DNA of 64,000 nucleotides. It comes from Telmatactis stephensoni. Taxonomy: Eukaryota; Cnidaria; Anthozoa; Actiniaria; Isophelliidae. Of the stretch, positions 33,731-46,227 are shown one piece after another (the stretch's first letter is position 1; the number at the start of each line of letters is the position of its first letter). The stretch spans positions 396,001 through 460,000 of the forward strand of contig JALIZF010001770.1 in NCBI GenBank assembly GCA_029948255.1, given 5' to 3'. The position numbers and the translations under genes were made by a program. The notes under the pieces were generated by a model. That model was not told the DNA's origin and ran no database searches. It was given only the letters and a program-made list of their open reading frames with translations.

Positions 33731-36216
33731 TTCAAACCATCTAATAAGCTATTTATTGTCCAACTTTCTACTTTGAGTTGAAGTAACACTTTAATTTTTA
33801 AAATGCATTTTAGGACAAGAAAGTTTATTTGAATTTTTTTCCTCAAGTGTTGTAAAATGGTGGATTAATCTTTGATAAGTGCAAATCCACATTTGGACAA
33901 CCCAACCCAGAATAGTAGGACATGCTTTCCCAAAGGGTATACTATATACTGCCATGAGTGGGATAAAATAATAAAAGTTAATACAACTGAAACAGTGCCA
34001 ATTTGAAATCCAGGTAAAAGATTTTTGTATGTAAATGTTAACTATACATGTATCTTAAATTTATGATGCCTTTTTGTCAGAGAAAAGTACAGTCTGTAGT
34101 GTTGATGTTTCTTGTCAGTTCTCATAACCCGGATATTTATAATTATTAAGTTATTTCTTTCTTTCAAAGATTCTGATTTTGTTAGAGGTCTCCGTTATCG
34201 TTTTGAAAGAAAAAGAAGTCAGAAGCTAATATTGAAGATGTTTATGATGGCACACTATACAGGGAAAATCTTAACGATGATGGGTTTTTGAAACAACCAT
34301 TTAATTTATCATTCAAGATGAATACTGATGACATTTCAGTATTTAAGTCTTCAAAGTTTGAGATGTGGCCTATCTTCCTCTCTATTAATGAGCTTCCACC
34401 ACATTTAAGGTAATAAATAATGTATAGAAAACTCAACTCGATTTACAAATATTTTTATACATGCAGAACAATTATTTTCTTTTTTCAAGAATAATAATCA
34501 CATTTTTAATACACTTTAAAATTACGGACATAACAAGGAATTTAATAATACAAAATATTTAATTCTTAATGGGGCATCTATGCTCCTTTGACCTAAGCCT
34601 TGATGTCACTGGAAGTTTGGTATCTGTAACTGCTATCTCAGTCAATGTGTGGGAAGTTCCACCATTTTGAGTAGAATATATTACTTCAACTCTTTCTCCA
34701 AAACATCTTGATAATCTAGTTTATAGAGCTAAACATATTGTAATATCTTTCTTCAGATCTTTAAAGAAATACAGGCTTTTCAGTGGCTTGTGGTTTGGAG
34801 AAAGCAAGCCCTTTTTTTCCACTTTCTTCAAGCCTGTTATTGACAATCTGTGTAAAGCTTATACTGAAGGTAGGTTCTGGGATGCAATTTATGTGACAAT
34901 TTTTTTTAAGAATTAAGTAATTTGAGTCTCATATAGATCACACTTAACCTGCAAAAACTCAAAATATTGAAGGGATTACAGTTGAGTTGCCCAATAAAGA
35001 TTCTACCACTTCAAAGATTATGGTCCTGTCAGCTCATTTTGACCTCCCAGCTGCTGTACTAGATCAAGCCACCTACACTGGATATGATGCCTGCTGTTAT
35101 TGTTTAGAGAAAGGTGAAACGGTCAAAACTTCTGCTAGAGGTCATGTGATGACATACCCTTTCCGAGATACTGGAACTGGTCATGTAGATCTTCGATCCT
35201 CAGCAGCAATAGAGCAAGATTCATCCAAAGCATTACGTGACAACTTAATGGCAAGTTTATTCTTTACAGTACCAGTATTTTGCTGTATGGTATTTTGAAA
35301 TAGTTTAAGGTGACTCATGCCTATTGATTTCTTTGTCGGGCATTTATTTCATTCACGTCCTTTCAAATTAAAACCTTATCCAATTTCTGACAATTTACAC
35401 TGCCTGTTATGACACAAAAATTTGTGGTCAAAACTACTGCTAAAATCTAAACAAAATTTCAAAAACAGCAAGAAATATATCTGTAATAAGAAAGACAAAT
35501 GACTATTTTGTATCACAACTTCTAAGGACTAAACTGGCATGATACATGCTATATGTAATCCTCTATGACTTTCTACTATATTGATTAATGAAACAGAAAA
35601 AAAAATCACCTTAGATGTTTGGATTTATGACCAATGTTTCTCAAAATGCCATTTTTAAAAATGGTTTGAAATATTTGACCCAATTTGCAGAAAAATGATT
35701 ACCGGTACAAAGTTCAAAGCTTTAAAACAATGGCTGCAGATTTCTTAGGAATAAGACAAGGTTTTGATGTAAAAAGACACGATTGACATGAATGCCAGAC
35801 AAGCAAATCAATAGTTACAAGGCACATAAACACAGGATTTTATGCCAGTAGTGTTAATCCCTTTGTTTTGAATTTGTCCTTAAGGTTAATGGTTTCAAAG
35901 CTCCAAGCCCTATGCTTGGTCTTCCCAATTTCAAAATACCATTAGGTGTTGGTATAGATTACATGTATGGTGTCTGCCTTGGTGTGGTAAAGACTATGGT
36001 TGGTCTTTGGTTTGATTCCAGTCACTGTGGAAAAATATGGTATTGTGGAAATCTGGTGCATAAAGTAGACCAACGTTTGCTACAAATCAAACCTCCCAGC
36101 TCAATAACTAGAGTGCCAATGCAAGAGGTATTGAAGCTCACAGAAAGCACTGGAAAGGTATTGTTCCACAAGTTCAACTACAATTATATGTCACTTTATA
36201 ACATAGCTACAATCTT

Positions 36217-36392
36217 ACACACACTCTGATTGGCCAGAAAGCTATGAACTATTTGCCCATGGGCTGCACTGCGCTCATACTATCTGTCATCGTCTTTTTC
36301 TAATTATTCGTTTTTAAGATGGCAAGAGATATAATACGCACTCTGATTGGCTGAAAAATCTATGAACTATTTCCCCATGGGCTGCAAGTCTC
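36217..36392. repeat. Two direct copies of a short unit
   Basis: CACTCTGATTGGCCAGAAAG with CTATGAACTATTTGCCCATGG at 36222 recurs as CACTCTGATTGGCTGAAAAA with CTATGAACTATTTCCCCATGG at 36339. Non-coding, inside a tnp2 intron. Confidence 0.6.
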
Positions 36393-38160
36393 TGTTTTTT
36401 ACGTTCTAGGCTCTGTTATGAATAAATGGATCATTTGCACAGATATAGAGCCAAACATTTTCCCATCCAGCCCTCCCACTCAGTCAATAAGTACAGTACA
36501 TAGTCTTTATTCTTATTTTTGTTTTTTGTTTTCCTTTCAAGCCACAGAATACAGGAACTGGCTCTTATTTTACTCACTCCCCTGTATGAGGCATTCTTTC
36601 CAACGAGCTATTCCACAACTATGCCTTGCTAGTCGGAGGAATATATCTTCTTTCTAAAGAGTCTATTTCACAAGCTGATTTGAGAAAAGCAAGGATCCTT
36701 CTTATGCATTTTGTTGAAATGCTAGATGTTTACTATGGTATGTTGATATAGTCATGATATAGTCATTGGTAGTGAGAGATGGACAGACAGACAGACAGAC
36801 AATAACTAAAATATGTTATAACTAACAGTGCTCAGACTCACTCATCCCAACATTTTCTGTTCTATGACCAAAACATTTTTTTCCTATTTTCCAGAACCGA
36901 GATATGTGTTGATGAACATGCACAATTTGCTTCATTTGGTTGATGACGTCATTGCCAATGGCATACTGCGGTGTAACTCTCTTTTTGTGTTTGAGGATTG
37001 GAATGCAGACATTATTAAACACTTTCATGGTGCTCAAAGTGTTGCAAATCAGGTTTGTTAACCAAGTCATATTTCCTAAAAGGTTTTGTCTCCCCCCCCC
37101 AAGATGTTTCACTTCTTAATGTTAGTATATATATTTTACTACATTAACTATTATAGTGTTTCATTTTGTACTCAGCTCTTAACACAATTAAATGACAATT
37201 TACCTAACTAGTTGACATTGAATTTTACTTAGATCATGAGTGCTGTTTCATGTCAATAAAGCATGCCAGATTTGATTTCAAAGATGCCAGAGGGAAAAGT
37301 CAAAGAGATGGTATTGAAGTTTATAAATGGAAGTGAGAAGTAAGTGTCACAGCAATAATTAAAGCCCTGAAAAATTGTAGCCTTTGACAGGGGGCCTGTC
37401 TGTATAATCACAATCACCACAATCTATCCTATACTTGGGTTGAAAGCTCATAGTTACAGTTTGAAGTTTCAATTCGATAGGTTACCTTTTTCTACAATAT
37501 TGTGTAATTACATAATAATTAACAGCTCAGAATAACATTAAAGTTATATTTAGTAGTTGTTTTAAATTCTCTAATGCCACTCTTTGCTCAGCAAGCTGTA
37601 CCATTCTGGAATTTGCACAAAATATCACATAACCAGTACTTATTGTTCCGTATTCCTTTGTAGGGGCTGCCATATTGCTATCAAAGACATCTACATAGTA
37701 GGACTTAGACCAGTATTGGAAGATGATGTTCTGTCCCAAGTTAGTGTAGATACACTACATGAAGTTCAGTTCTTTACCAGATCACAAGTCAGAGGAAAAA
37801 TGATTCATTCTAAAAGCTACAAGCGAGTGTCAGTGAGAAACACATTTACAATTTCTTACAAGCAACAGAATGAAACTAAGTTTGGCCAAGTAGAGATATT
37901 TCTGAAGTCATCTAGTTGCATCTCAACTGACTATGCAGCAGTGGTCCTGCCATTTGCAGAGAAAGTTGGTTTGGTTTTGCCAAACCGCACAGTGTTAGGG
38001 GTTTCCCCAGTGACTCATATTACTGTATGAAGGCCTCCAAAAATGACCAGTGTATTTTAGTTCCAATTGAAGACATTGAAGACATATGTGTTTGCATGAC
38101 ATTTAAAGATGATAATTTATATTACATTGCAAATTTTCCCAATCACATTGAGAACGATTA

Positions 38161-39900
38161 GCCAATCTTTTGCTAAATACACATTAAGATCTATTTTCTG
38201 ATCAAATCACTGTATTTGTATATGGGCTGCCTTTAAGTGGCTTGTCTGCCCCACATCTCTACACTGCCAAGCCCCCACCCCCCCAACCACCTCCCCAGAG
38301 ATGTTGATGTTTTCAATATCAATGTGATATCAACTGTATTATATTGTTTTTGCGTGGAGAATCATTCATACTTAATTGTAAATAAGCTAATTAATTGTAC
38401 TTAATTATACATTATACTTATTATGATTTTGAGCTAATGGAAAAATTTGTGACCACAATTGCCAATAAAAGCCATATCTATTGAATATAAGGGTTTTATG
38501 GGGTATATATGGTTTTTGTGTGGAGAATCAATTGCTACTATTATGAGCTAGCTTGGGAAAATTTCCCAATTAAAGCCATATCTATCGAATATAAGGGTTT
38601 TATGCGGAATATAGAGTGCCCATATAATTTACACATAAATGATGTATTTCAGATTAGAATCGATATAATAACCATATCTGGATTCTAATTGAAAATACAA
38701 CAACTTAAAATCCATATTTTGGTTTAAGTGAAACAGATCCTTTTCATATATGGTCCATGTATGGCACTCATGAAACCCATATTATTTCCAAATTATTTAT
38801 TTGGTAAGGGATATTAGGGATATTTCAAATAATCGGTGTCGTCATTATGACGTTAGAAGATTTTGCTATATATTGTTATTAATGTTTCTAATACTTATCT
38901 TCAAAAAATCAAAAATCCAAAAAGATAGGATTTTGGGGACTTCAGAGCTCTTTCACTATGCAAAGTAGAAGAACAACCGAACTTCAAACAAAAAAGTTGA
39001 ATGAAGAAGTAATTTTCATAAATTTCCTATTTCCCATATGATTATTAGATTATTAGACAATTGCTTCTTCTTGAGTTGTCAATTTTGTGTCAATTTTAAA
39101 ATATTTATGAACAATCCTATTTTTGAAATATTTTAAGGATGACTTATTTATGAATAAATTCTTTTATTTCTATTATATTTGATATTTATGCGGAATGCAT
39201 ATATTTTATAAGCTTAATTATATTTTTAATGAATCAAATTGGTCATAGAAAATGAGAGTATTAAACAAAATTATAAATAAGTTGATTGTTCGTTGATATG
39301 TAGGCAACATTAGTAAAACTTCACTTTAACTGTTTTTTGTAAGGTTTTTGACAAATTGTCTGTCTTCAGAGTTGTGATGGAAAAACATAATGACCGGAAT
39401 TTGTATCAAAGCTAGGGCAAAATATACATAGTTAAAGTAAGTCTTAATAGATTTATGGTTATTTAAGAAATATTGCAAATGTTACACTACATGTTGTTAT
39501 TTAATGCTTTGATCATGCCATTTTATAGATTAGGGAATGATTATAATATTTTAATTCATATAGAAAAATTACCAAAATTGTTATCATTGGAAATAAGACT
39601 TTAACTGAATTGTAATTAATGATTAATGCATTTTGAATACTACAATAATTTGTACTCTTGAGCAAGAACATGGTTAAAGATATATTTTACAGTATATTAG
39701 AGCTTGAAGTTTTTACAGTGTTACTGTTATTGAGATAAATCTTTAAGTGTATTAAATAGTGGTTTATTACACAAAGTTTCCATGTTTTTCATTGCTCTCT
39801 TTTTTTCTCTTTGCTTCTTTTCTCTTTTTTGGGGGGTGGGGTAGGAGGGTGGGGTGGGGAGGTGTTGTCTAGGGGAGGGAAGGGCTGCCAGCATAACATT
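38161..39900. other. No gene; duplicated AT-rich units and a G-rich tract
   Basis: GTGGAGAATCA words at 38354 and 38521, and GCCATATCTATTGAATATAA at 38470 repeated as GCCATATCTATCGAATATAA at 38575, show local direct duplication. At 39829-39885 there is a run rich in GGGG on the plus strand (several G3-G5 blocks) that could form a quadruplex. The rest is AT-rich and shows no gene. Confidence 0.5.
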
Positions 39901-39914
39901 ACATGGTTTTGTAT

Positions 39915-40139
39915 TGGATGTTTTACATGATTTTTACATGGTTTTGTTGAGAATTTACATGATTTGCTAGCATAAAATACATGGATTTTACAGGATTATG
40001 ACATGGTTTGGTTGATGATTTACATGATTTGTCGGCAAAAAAATACACAGATTTTACAGGATTATTACATGGTTTGGTTGAGAATTTACATGATTTGCAG
40101 GCATAAAATACACGGATTTTACAGGATTTTACAGGATTG
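39915..40139. repeat. Minisatellite, about 63-bp unit, 3-4 copies
   Basis: Units contain ACATGGTTTTGTTGAGAATTTACATGATTTGC..GGCA(T)AAAATACA-GGATTTTACAGGATTAT with small changes (first parts shown). Copies begin near 39938, 40003 and 40067, with a final TTTTACAGGAT doublet. It keeps an open frame on the minus strand (repeated KPCNNPVKS) that is a by-product of the repeat. Confidence 0.85.
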
Positions 40140-40141
40140 AA

Positions 40142-41190
40142 CATGTTTTAATTGTTGGCTTTATGGAAATGTTGCTCCTTTACGAGGCCATAAACGAGAA
40201 TGTCCTTATAGGCATTGCATTTGTGTAAAATGTCTATCGCACAATACGCTACAAGAGGAAAGACTGATGAAGAAAAACAGTCCGTCACTGCTGACAATAA
40301 GTTTTCCAGAGATGAAAATCAACGCAAGTGCTAGCGATGTGCTTGCAATAGCTGAGTTCGAAGATGCATGAGAAAAGACTCGTAAAGCTATGGCTGTAGA
40401 TGAGTAAAGAAAAGGTATACTGCATAGAGAAGTGATGTTTTTGATGATTTTAAATTTTCACTTTAAGTTTGCATTCAGTTTGCACTCTTAACTGTTCAAC
40501 TTTACTTTTAAACAGAACAAAAGAAAAAGCAACTGGAGAAACATTCCGAAATGTACTCTAAAATTTATACCTATGCTCGAGAAGTAGAAGTCGCAGCACC
40601 AAACATGTCGCTGTTGCACATTATGAAGACTGCAATTCAAATGCACCAGATGTCTCCTGTGCCTCCTGGGAGTACTAAAGGAACCAGTTAAAGTTATGCC
40701 TGACATCCCATTTAAGGAAGATGAATTCAGTAGAAATCTGAATAACTTATGTTCAGTTCTGGCAACATATCCAGGACAACGCTCGCAGCATATTTGGTTG
40801 AGAAGAAGGGCAATGTTAATTCTCTGGTGGAGATGATCTTGGAACAGAGTCATGATCTTGACTCTAAAGTGGTGGATCTTGCCAGGGAGCAAGAAAGCAA
40901 GGTCCAAGATATATCTGCTACAATATCTGTATCAACAGAAACTTTAAAATCCATCCTCAACACCGTAGAGCACAAAGAGCAAAAGAGAGATGGTCAAGGT
41001 CTGTCCTTCCACCACCCTGAACAAAGTACATGTAACACAACTGCTGCTATAAGCCACCCATTGTCCGTTGCTTTGTCATCTGATCAGGATATTGTTGCCA
41101 ACCAGGATGTGCACTTTTGTCCAGCATGTTCAAAAGCTGTGGATATCATGGCAAATTTCTGCTCTTTTATTGTGGTCAGTTGTTGAAAAA
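40142..41190 (+). pseudogene. DM-domain-like gene relic with a C-terminal zinc ribbon
   Basis: At 40142-40235 the frame reads C-FNC...YGNVAPLRGHKRECPYRHCICVKC, which follows the DM (doublesex/mab-3) zinc module: CxxC, LRGHKxxCPYRxCxCxxC. The frame stays open to a TGA near 40369 and includes a second ATG-containing helical part. A separate frame at about 40544-40690 (SEMYSKIYTYAREVEVA) and the frame 40749-41186 follow; the last has a helical stretch and ends in FCPACSKAVDIMANFCS. One base later the frame gives CGQLLKK, so the zinc ribbon CxxC...CxxC is present with a one-base slip near 41163. Broken by stops and frameshifts, and apparently without introns. Could be a retrocopy of a DMRT-like gene or a transposon-borne DM domain. 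The DM call rests on the motif only. Confidence 0.5.
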
Positions 41191-41194
41191 AATA

Positions 41195-42240
41195 CCTACT
41201 GTCGTCTTTGAACGTGTTTAATTGTTAAACAAGTTTTGTTATTTCAATAATGTTATTAAAATAAACTCAAAGCGAAATAATTTTAGATCACTCTGAGATT
41301 GGATTTCGTCTTTGAACGTGTTATACCAGTTTTGTAACATCAATATTTTTAGTGAATTAAAAAAATGGAAGCCAAATAAATCACTCTGAGATTCTTTGAT
41401 AAACATTGACTCTTCATTGGGCAGTAAGGGTAGGTTTACATAGACGGTTTCATCCCCAACTAAGTTTCTGTTGCAGGGATAAAAAGTCTTCATGTCAACG
41501 TAGATGAATTCTTGCATTGTTTTTGTTTGTATGGAAATATCTCACGCATAAATCATGTGGAACTGTAAACATCCCAGCTCGGGATTAAAACACTCTAATT
41601 GGGATTTGCCGTTACAGTTCAACTGAGATGTCAGTGAAGAACCATGCCAAGACCGTGTCATTTTCAAGTCAACGAAATGTACTCTCTTGCAGGGTTTTAT
41701 CCATTCCTTCAGGAATCAAAAGACAAAGATTCAGTCACCATGTTGGAATGACAAACAATGGCTGAGAAATCTTTTAAGTTTACCAAAGATGGTTGCTTTG
41801 ACGTCACATGCAATGCAGCAATAGAGGATATTAGACAACTGCACTGCAAACCAGTGCAAATCTGTACGCGTATTACATACCCTGAGTATCAGGCCCTGTG
41901 GGGAGGGTGATGGGGACTGGGGAGGTCCTGATACTTATATATATCATAGTCCGGAGCGCGCAAATATATTGCCATGTTACACATTCTGGTTAAGGGTATA
42001 GGGTGCGTTTGAGGTAATGGTCTTCATGTTAGAGACTCGTATAAATGTGAATGTATATTTGTACCGATCTCCATGTCAACTTTGAACTAAAATTAGGCTG
42101 TTAAAACCCATCCATCCATTTATTTCGTCTTTACAGTAGAGCAAGTTAACCACAATAAAACAAATTAAAATCGAAGAAATAGACATCACAATGAACATGG
42201 AGTGTTCTTTACTGATGAACTAAAAAAATAATTTATTTTC
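41195..42240. other. No gene; one roughly 106-bp direct duplication
   Basis: CGTCTTTGAACGTGTT at 41203 and 41309 starts two diverged copies that both end in ATCACTCTGAGATT. The remainder is non-coding as far as I can see. Confidence 0.5.
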
Positions 42241-42244
42241 CATG

Positions 42245-42640
42245 ATCTTCAGTAGAACCTCCTTACATTTAAAGGGGAGACTCCAAGAAATGCATCACTT
42301 ATAGCTAACAGAGTGTTCTCTCTCAGTGCTCCTGGTGTTCTGCGGGGTACTGCCTTTGCCATACCAAAAACCATTTCAATAGGATTTAGGTCATAACTGT
42401 AAGCAGGAAGCATCACCAATGTTATGTTTTTTTACTGATAGAATATTTGCCAAATTAGCTTCATTGTGTACGTTGGCATTGTCTGCTATGAGGTAAACGT
42501 TATTCGGAATTAAAGGTAAAATTTGGTTCTCGATCACTTCATTAACCATTTGAATGTTAAAATTCCCTTGAATAGGAACAGCGGTTAAGACTCCCTCAAC
42601 ATACCCTGTTACACTCATCACTGATTGACTACTCCAAGGT
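42245..42640 (-). pseudogene. Tc1/IS630-type transposase, C-terminal fragment
   Basis: Frame with VMSVTGYVEGVLTAVPIQG, LIADNANVHNE (second catalytic D region) and, after a frame slip near 42420, AYSYDLNPIEMVFGMAK carrying the DDE glutamate. It is joined head-on at about 42640 to BEL gag with no gap. A matching N-terminal helix-turn-helix lies at 46.2-46.5 kb on the same strand, so one transposase gene may have been split by the BEL and LINE material between. Confidence 0.65.
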
Positions 42641-43908
42641 CTTGCAGCTTTTTGTTGTCTTTGCATCCAATCTTGGGGAACGCACTCAGCTTATCCATAT
42701 GGACTTTTGTGATAGCATCTGATCCAAATCGCTCACACAGCCTCTTCCATGTCTCCTTTACTCCGTCTTCTGGATTCTCTATGTAGGCGTTACGTAGACT
42801 CTGAACAAGTTTCTTAGAGTGTCCTGTGGTGTACTCGACCATCAGAGATAACTCCTCACTAGCTGACACATTGACGTCTTTGATCATATTCTTGAAAGAT
42901 GCTTTCCATGTTCTGAAGTTTTGTGGGGCATCGTCGAATTTATCAAGTTTATTTGCAATAATCTCTCTTCTTGCCATGAACTGTATATATGATTCCACAG
43001 TTTTTCTTTCTGATGATTGACTACCTCGACAGTCGTTGCTCTGGGCTTCCTGTGTTTTCTCGTTGCTAGGTGACATTCGAATGGCTTCCTCGTTTTCATC
43101 TTGACCTTGCTGGGCATTCAGAAAATTTAAAACTCTTTGTTTAGAATCTAGTTTAGGAAGCTCAAAGGGCTTAAAACTGTCGTTTTCTTCTTCAAAAAAA
43201 GGTTCTTCTTCGATGGCTGCTAGCCGGGCTCTAGCGACTTCAACTTCTTCATTGAGACGTAATTTTTGAAGGAGTTTTTCCTCTTCTTTTTTAATCTTTG
43301 TCAAGGCGTCATGTTGTTCTTTCAATTTTTTTTCGAGATCCTCTATTCTTTTTTCTGATTGCCGTTCAACTTGCGTTATCTTTTCGCATATTTGTGCTCT
43401 TTTTTTTGGCTGCTGCAGCGTCGGCTTTAGCTTGAACACGCATAACAGAGGAAGAGCGGGAAGACGCGTAAGAACTGCCGTGCGAGCGAGTTGAACCTAG
43501 TTCTTGTAAGAGGTCATTTTTGCGAGCGACTGCATCAGTTATTGCTGAGTTTACAAACTCCTTTCGATTCTTCATTAAGTCATCAATGATTTTTGCTTCA
43601 TCCTGACATTCTTTAGCATTTGCAGAAGCGATAATATCGAGTATAGCATGATGTGTTGATTCATAATCGCCGAAGGTAGAGTGTAGCTTGTTGATGGCCG
43701 TGCGAATTTCATCGACTAACTCCGTAGTTTTCTTCAAATCTTCAATGGCTATTTTCGCGTTTTTCCAGTCAACTTCTAGTTTTGCTCTACCTTCTTGAAT
43801 ATGGTTTTCTATTACCTTGAGCATGGGTTTCCTAACCCTCTTCTCGCCGTGTAGAAGATCTTCCGTTTCTTCGCAGGTTGAGTCGTCTGGCCGATTTGAG
43901 TCGCCCAT
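42640..43908 (-). pseudogene. BEL/Pao-type gag fragment
   Basis: Starts MGDSNRPDDS at 43906-43908. The first 165 residues are helical and coiled coil (VDEIRTAINKLHSTFGDYESTHHAILDII). After a one-base slip in an A8 run near 43405 the second frame continues (KRAQICEKITQVERQSEKRIEDLEKKLKEQ), followed by an acidic segment and a DUF1759-like capsid region: IANKLDKFDDAPQNFRTWKASFKNMI, LSLMVEYTTGHSKKLVQSL, WKRLCERFGS. Such Gag regions precede protease and reverse transcriptase in BEL/Pao elements, none of which follow here; the frame ends at the Tc1 junction at 42640. LTRs were not identified. Confidence 0.75.
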
Positions 43909-44164
43909 GATAACAACCAGGAGTCGAAAATGACTTCTTTTACGACGAGGTTTGTCTTTTCGTGTTTGAAATCTTGACTTGATCCCTTTTTTCACTGTTC
44001 TGGCCCAGTATCACGACCAGCAGCTAACCATAAACTTACAAAATGTTTGGTGAAAAAAGGATGAACTAGTACGACTAACTGAAAGACTACAAAATCGGCG
44101 GGAAAAAACTCTCCTTCAGCAGGGGGGGCACAGGGTACCCATAACACATTCCTTTTGTACTAAT

Positions 44165-44450
44165 TTATATAGGGATTCTTTCTTTAATCGAATAGTCATA
44201 CTTTGGAATAGCCTGTCTATTACTGTAAGACAACGGTCAACTTACTCCACGTTTAAGACCAAACTTTATGAATACTACTTTAAGAAATTAGATAGTGACT
44301 TTGATATTGAACTCGTACCTGGAAATCGATTTGTCCACGATGTAGATCAGTCAACAGGCCTCAGTGCTGTTGACAGTCACTTGACATCTCTTACTTAGAC
44401 CACTTGTAACTATGGACCTTAGGACCGCTTAATTTCATTAAACTACTAGT
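44165..44450 (+). mobile_element. 5'-truncated LINE, C-terminal tail of reverse transcriptase ORF
   Basis: Plus-strand frame with FFLNRIVILWNSLSITVRQRSTYSTFKTKLYEYYF, the usual C-terminal signature of CR1/L2-like LINE ORF2 (N-R-x2-x-LWNSLP..S..TFK..L), ending at the TAG near 44397. There is no RT upstream. Insertion with extreme 5' truncation is normal for LINEs. Confidence 0.7.
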
Positions 44451-44548
44451 AGTCTACATAAGCCTTGCCCTCTTACCCTCCCTCGGTCCTTCTTGCCGTA
44501 TCCCTCCCCCTACATTGGCTTATGGAGGCCGCTATTAGTATTAATATA

Positions 44549-44700
44549 TAGAGAATACTTCATGGAAAGTGCGCGCGTACGGTTTTTATTCACGAGTTGT
44601 GAAGTATCATAAAACGAACGAGCGAGTCTTCGAGCGAGTTGAGTCTTATGATACAAAACAACGAGTGAATAAAAACGGTACAAAGCACTTTCCATGGTGT
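44549..44700. mobile_element. Hairpin-forming palindrome, about 150 bp
   Basis: ATGGAAAGTGCGCGCGTACG (continuing GTTTTTATTCACGAGTTGTG) pairs with the inverse strand of 44628-44697. The centre GCGAGTCTTCGAGCGAGT forms the loop. No ORF. Typical short palindromic MITE. Confidence 0.7.
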
Positions 44701-46020
44701 TTTCTGTTTATCATATACAAATCGAGATTTCTATAAATTTTTGTCGTTTTGCTGTGAATATGGATATTGCTTTTCCACGGTCAAGATTTTGATTTTAAAA
44801 GCACAAAAATCTCTAGAAAACAAAGTTTAAATAACAAACAGACGTCAAACCAAAACAAAACTAATATGTATTTGTATCTAAATTGAATTACAGTATAAAA
44901 TTATAATTCTTTTCAGTGTAACTTGGACTTTTTGCTCACTGACAGGTGTTTGTTTACAAAACGAGCAAAGACAATGCGAAGAATTTGAATTCATTCAAAG
45001 ACAAACTTACGGTCAAATTCACGCCCGTTAAACATACCTGGCGTTTCAAATGTCCCTCAAAACTTGAAATAAATTATCTTGAACTGGATTTATCAGTGTT
45101 TTTCTCCAAGCTTTTGTTGAAAGAGCTCATTTGGACTAAATTTCCATTCAGCGACTCTGAAACTGCCGGTCGTGAATCCTCCTTCGCTCTTGCCGCAGCA
45201 CATCGTGGTTTTGACAATCTTTTTCCCCATAGAGCTCTTATTTTGCATGACATTGATGACTTTAATTTGTGATGAATGAGCTTATCTGCTTGAAGTCTTA
45301 CTGAATAAAGATTAATTGAACAGCCAAGACTGAAAATCCTTCGATAAAAAGTGCTGAGAGAAGCCAGTTTGAAGAGAGTTTGAAAAATTTTCATCAGAAA
45401 TGAAGTCGCTTCTGATTGGACGTATCGTTTTTCTCACACGTGGAAAAAAGCGATACGCGACTTCTGATTGGACGTATCGTTTTTCTCACACGTGAAGAAA
45501 ACGATACGCGCATTCTGATTGGCGGAGATTGGTAAACAAACGAAAATCTATTGAATGGCTTTTCTGTGAGTAAATCTCGATATGTATATAATAAATATAT
45601 TTTATTAATAATTATTGTTTCGTCAAATATATCTTGTTACTGTTCAACTAGAGATAGATTACTATGAACTGTCTTTGTATTGATTAACGTCATTGTTTGT
45701 ACTGTAACGCAAGTTAAGTATGATTGACATATAGGATTACATTACATGATATTTTAAGATGGGTCAATTAAGAATTATTGTAGAACACGTGTAAGCTAGA
45801 GCTAAGACTAAGTGAAGTTAAGCGATGGGAGATTCCACAGAAGTAAGTAGTTTTGCATGATTTGTTATTCCGATATATTATAAGATTTTGATACGAGTGC
45901 TGTAACTTACGTAGATCGAATAAAATCAAACAAGAAGAAGTATACGATTTGAATCCCTCGTCGTTTCGTTTGGGGTACACTCGATTGAAGCAGGAACCAA
46001 TTATTAATAAAGTGTTTTAT
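44701..46020. repeat. Non-coding with a tandem unit at 45405-45530
   Basis: TTCTGATTGGACGTATCGTT with TTTCTCACACGTG occurs twice (45410 and 45470), plus a partial third copy with CGATACGCG. The words CGTATCG and CGATACG make each unit self-complementary. The 44946-45272 frame has no recognisable pattern. Confidence 0.55.
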
Positions 46021-46027
46021 GTATGTC

Positions 46028-46227
46028 AATTTTTTTTTTTTTTTTGTTCGTTGTTGGGGGCAACCTTGCCGGGACCCTTTGAGTCCGTTAGTTGCTCCCT
46101 CACCTAGTTTCAAACTGTGTTATTATGTAGTTGTGTCTTCTCAGTTCGTTTTGTTTTCTCTCTTGTTATTGTAAATTGTGAACTAAGTGGAAGCTTCTAA
46201 ATAAATAAATAAATAAATAAAATAAAA
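46028..46227 (+). mobile_element. LINE 3' tail with (AAAT)n end
   Basis: A T run at 46028-46046, then GTTGGGGGCAACCTTGCC and, at 46190-46226, CTTCTAAATAAATAAATAAA ending in AAATAAAATAC. This is a short, 5'-truncated retroposon tail. It stops the helix-turn-helix frame at 46228, so it inserted into that older transposase. Confidence 0.55.

Larger units (their letters stand above)
32088..38160 (+). pseudogene. Second tnp2-family transposase, many exons, several lesions
   Basis: N-terminal acidic region 32088-32510 ends in a conserved block (PPLYEGAQISISSSILLILS), then an in-frame TAG at 32508-32510, after which the frame continues (LTDFLAVIEAHCLKPNFCKS). A zinc-ribbon segment (CSYC...CGVCGK) at 32625-32770 follows a slip in a T run. 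Further exons: 34168-34409 (EDVYDGTLYREN, NTDDISVFKSSKFEMWPIFLSINELPPHLR region), 34757-34869 (GLWFGESKP), 34970-35250 (YDACCYCLEKGE), 35890-36160 (PLGVGIDYMYGVCLGVVKTMVGLWFDSS), 36541-36735 (YRNWLLFYSLP, frameshift), 36895-37053 (MNMHNLLHLVDDV) and 37664-38160 (YKRVSVRNTFTISY, then VPIEDIEDICVCM after a frameshift). Splice sites are preserved, coding frames are not. No CACTA ends found. Non-functional. Confidence 0.8.

Noticed and set aside
39923..40144. Minus frame with repeated KPCNNPVKS
   Set aside because: By-product of the 63-bp minisatellite.
44946..45394. Overlapping frames at 44.9-45.4 kb on both strands
   Set aside because: No recognisable motif, lying between a palindrome and a tandem repeat; likely part of a non-coding element.
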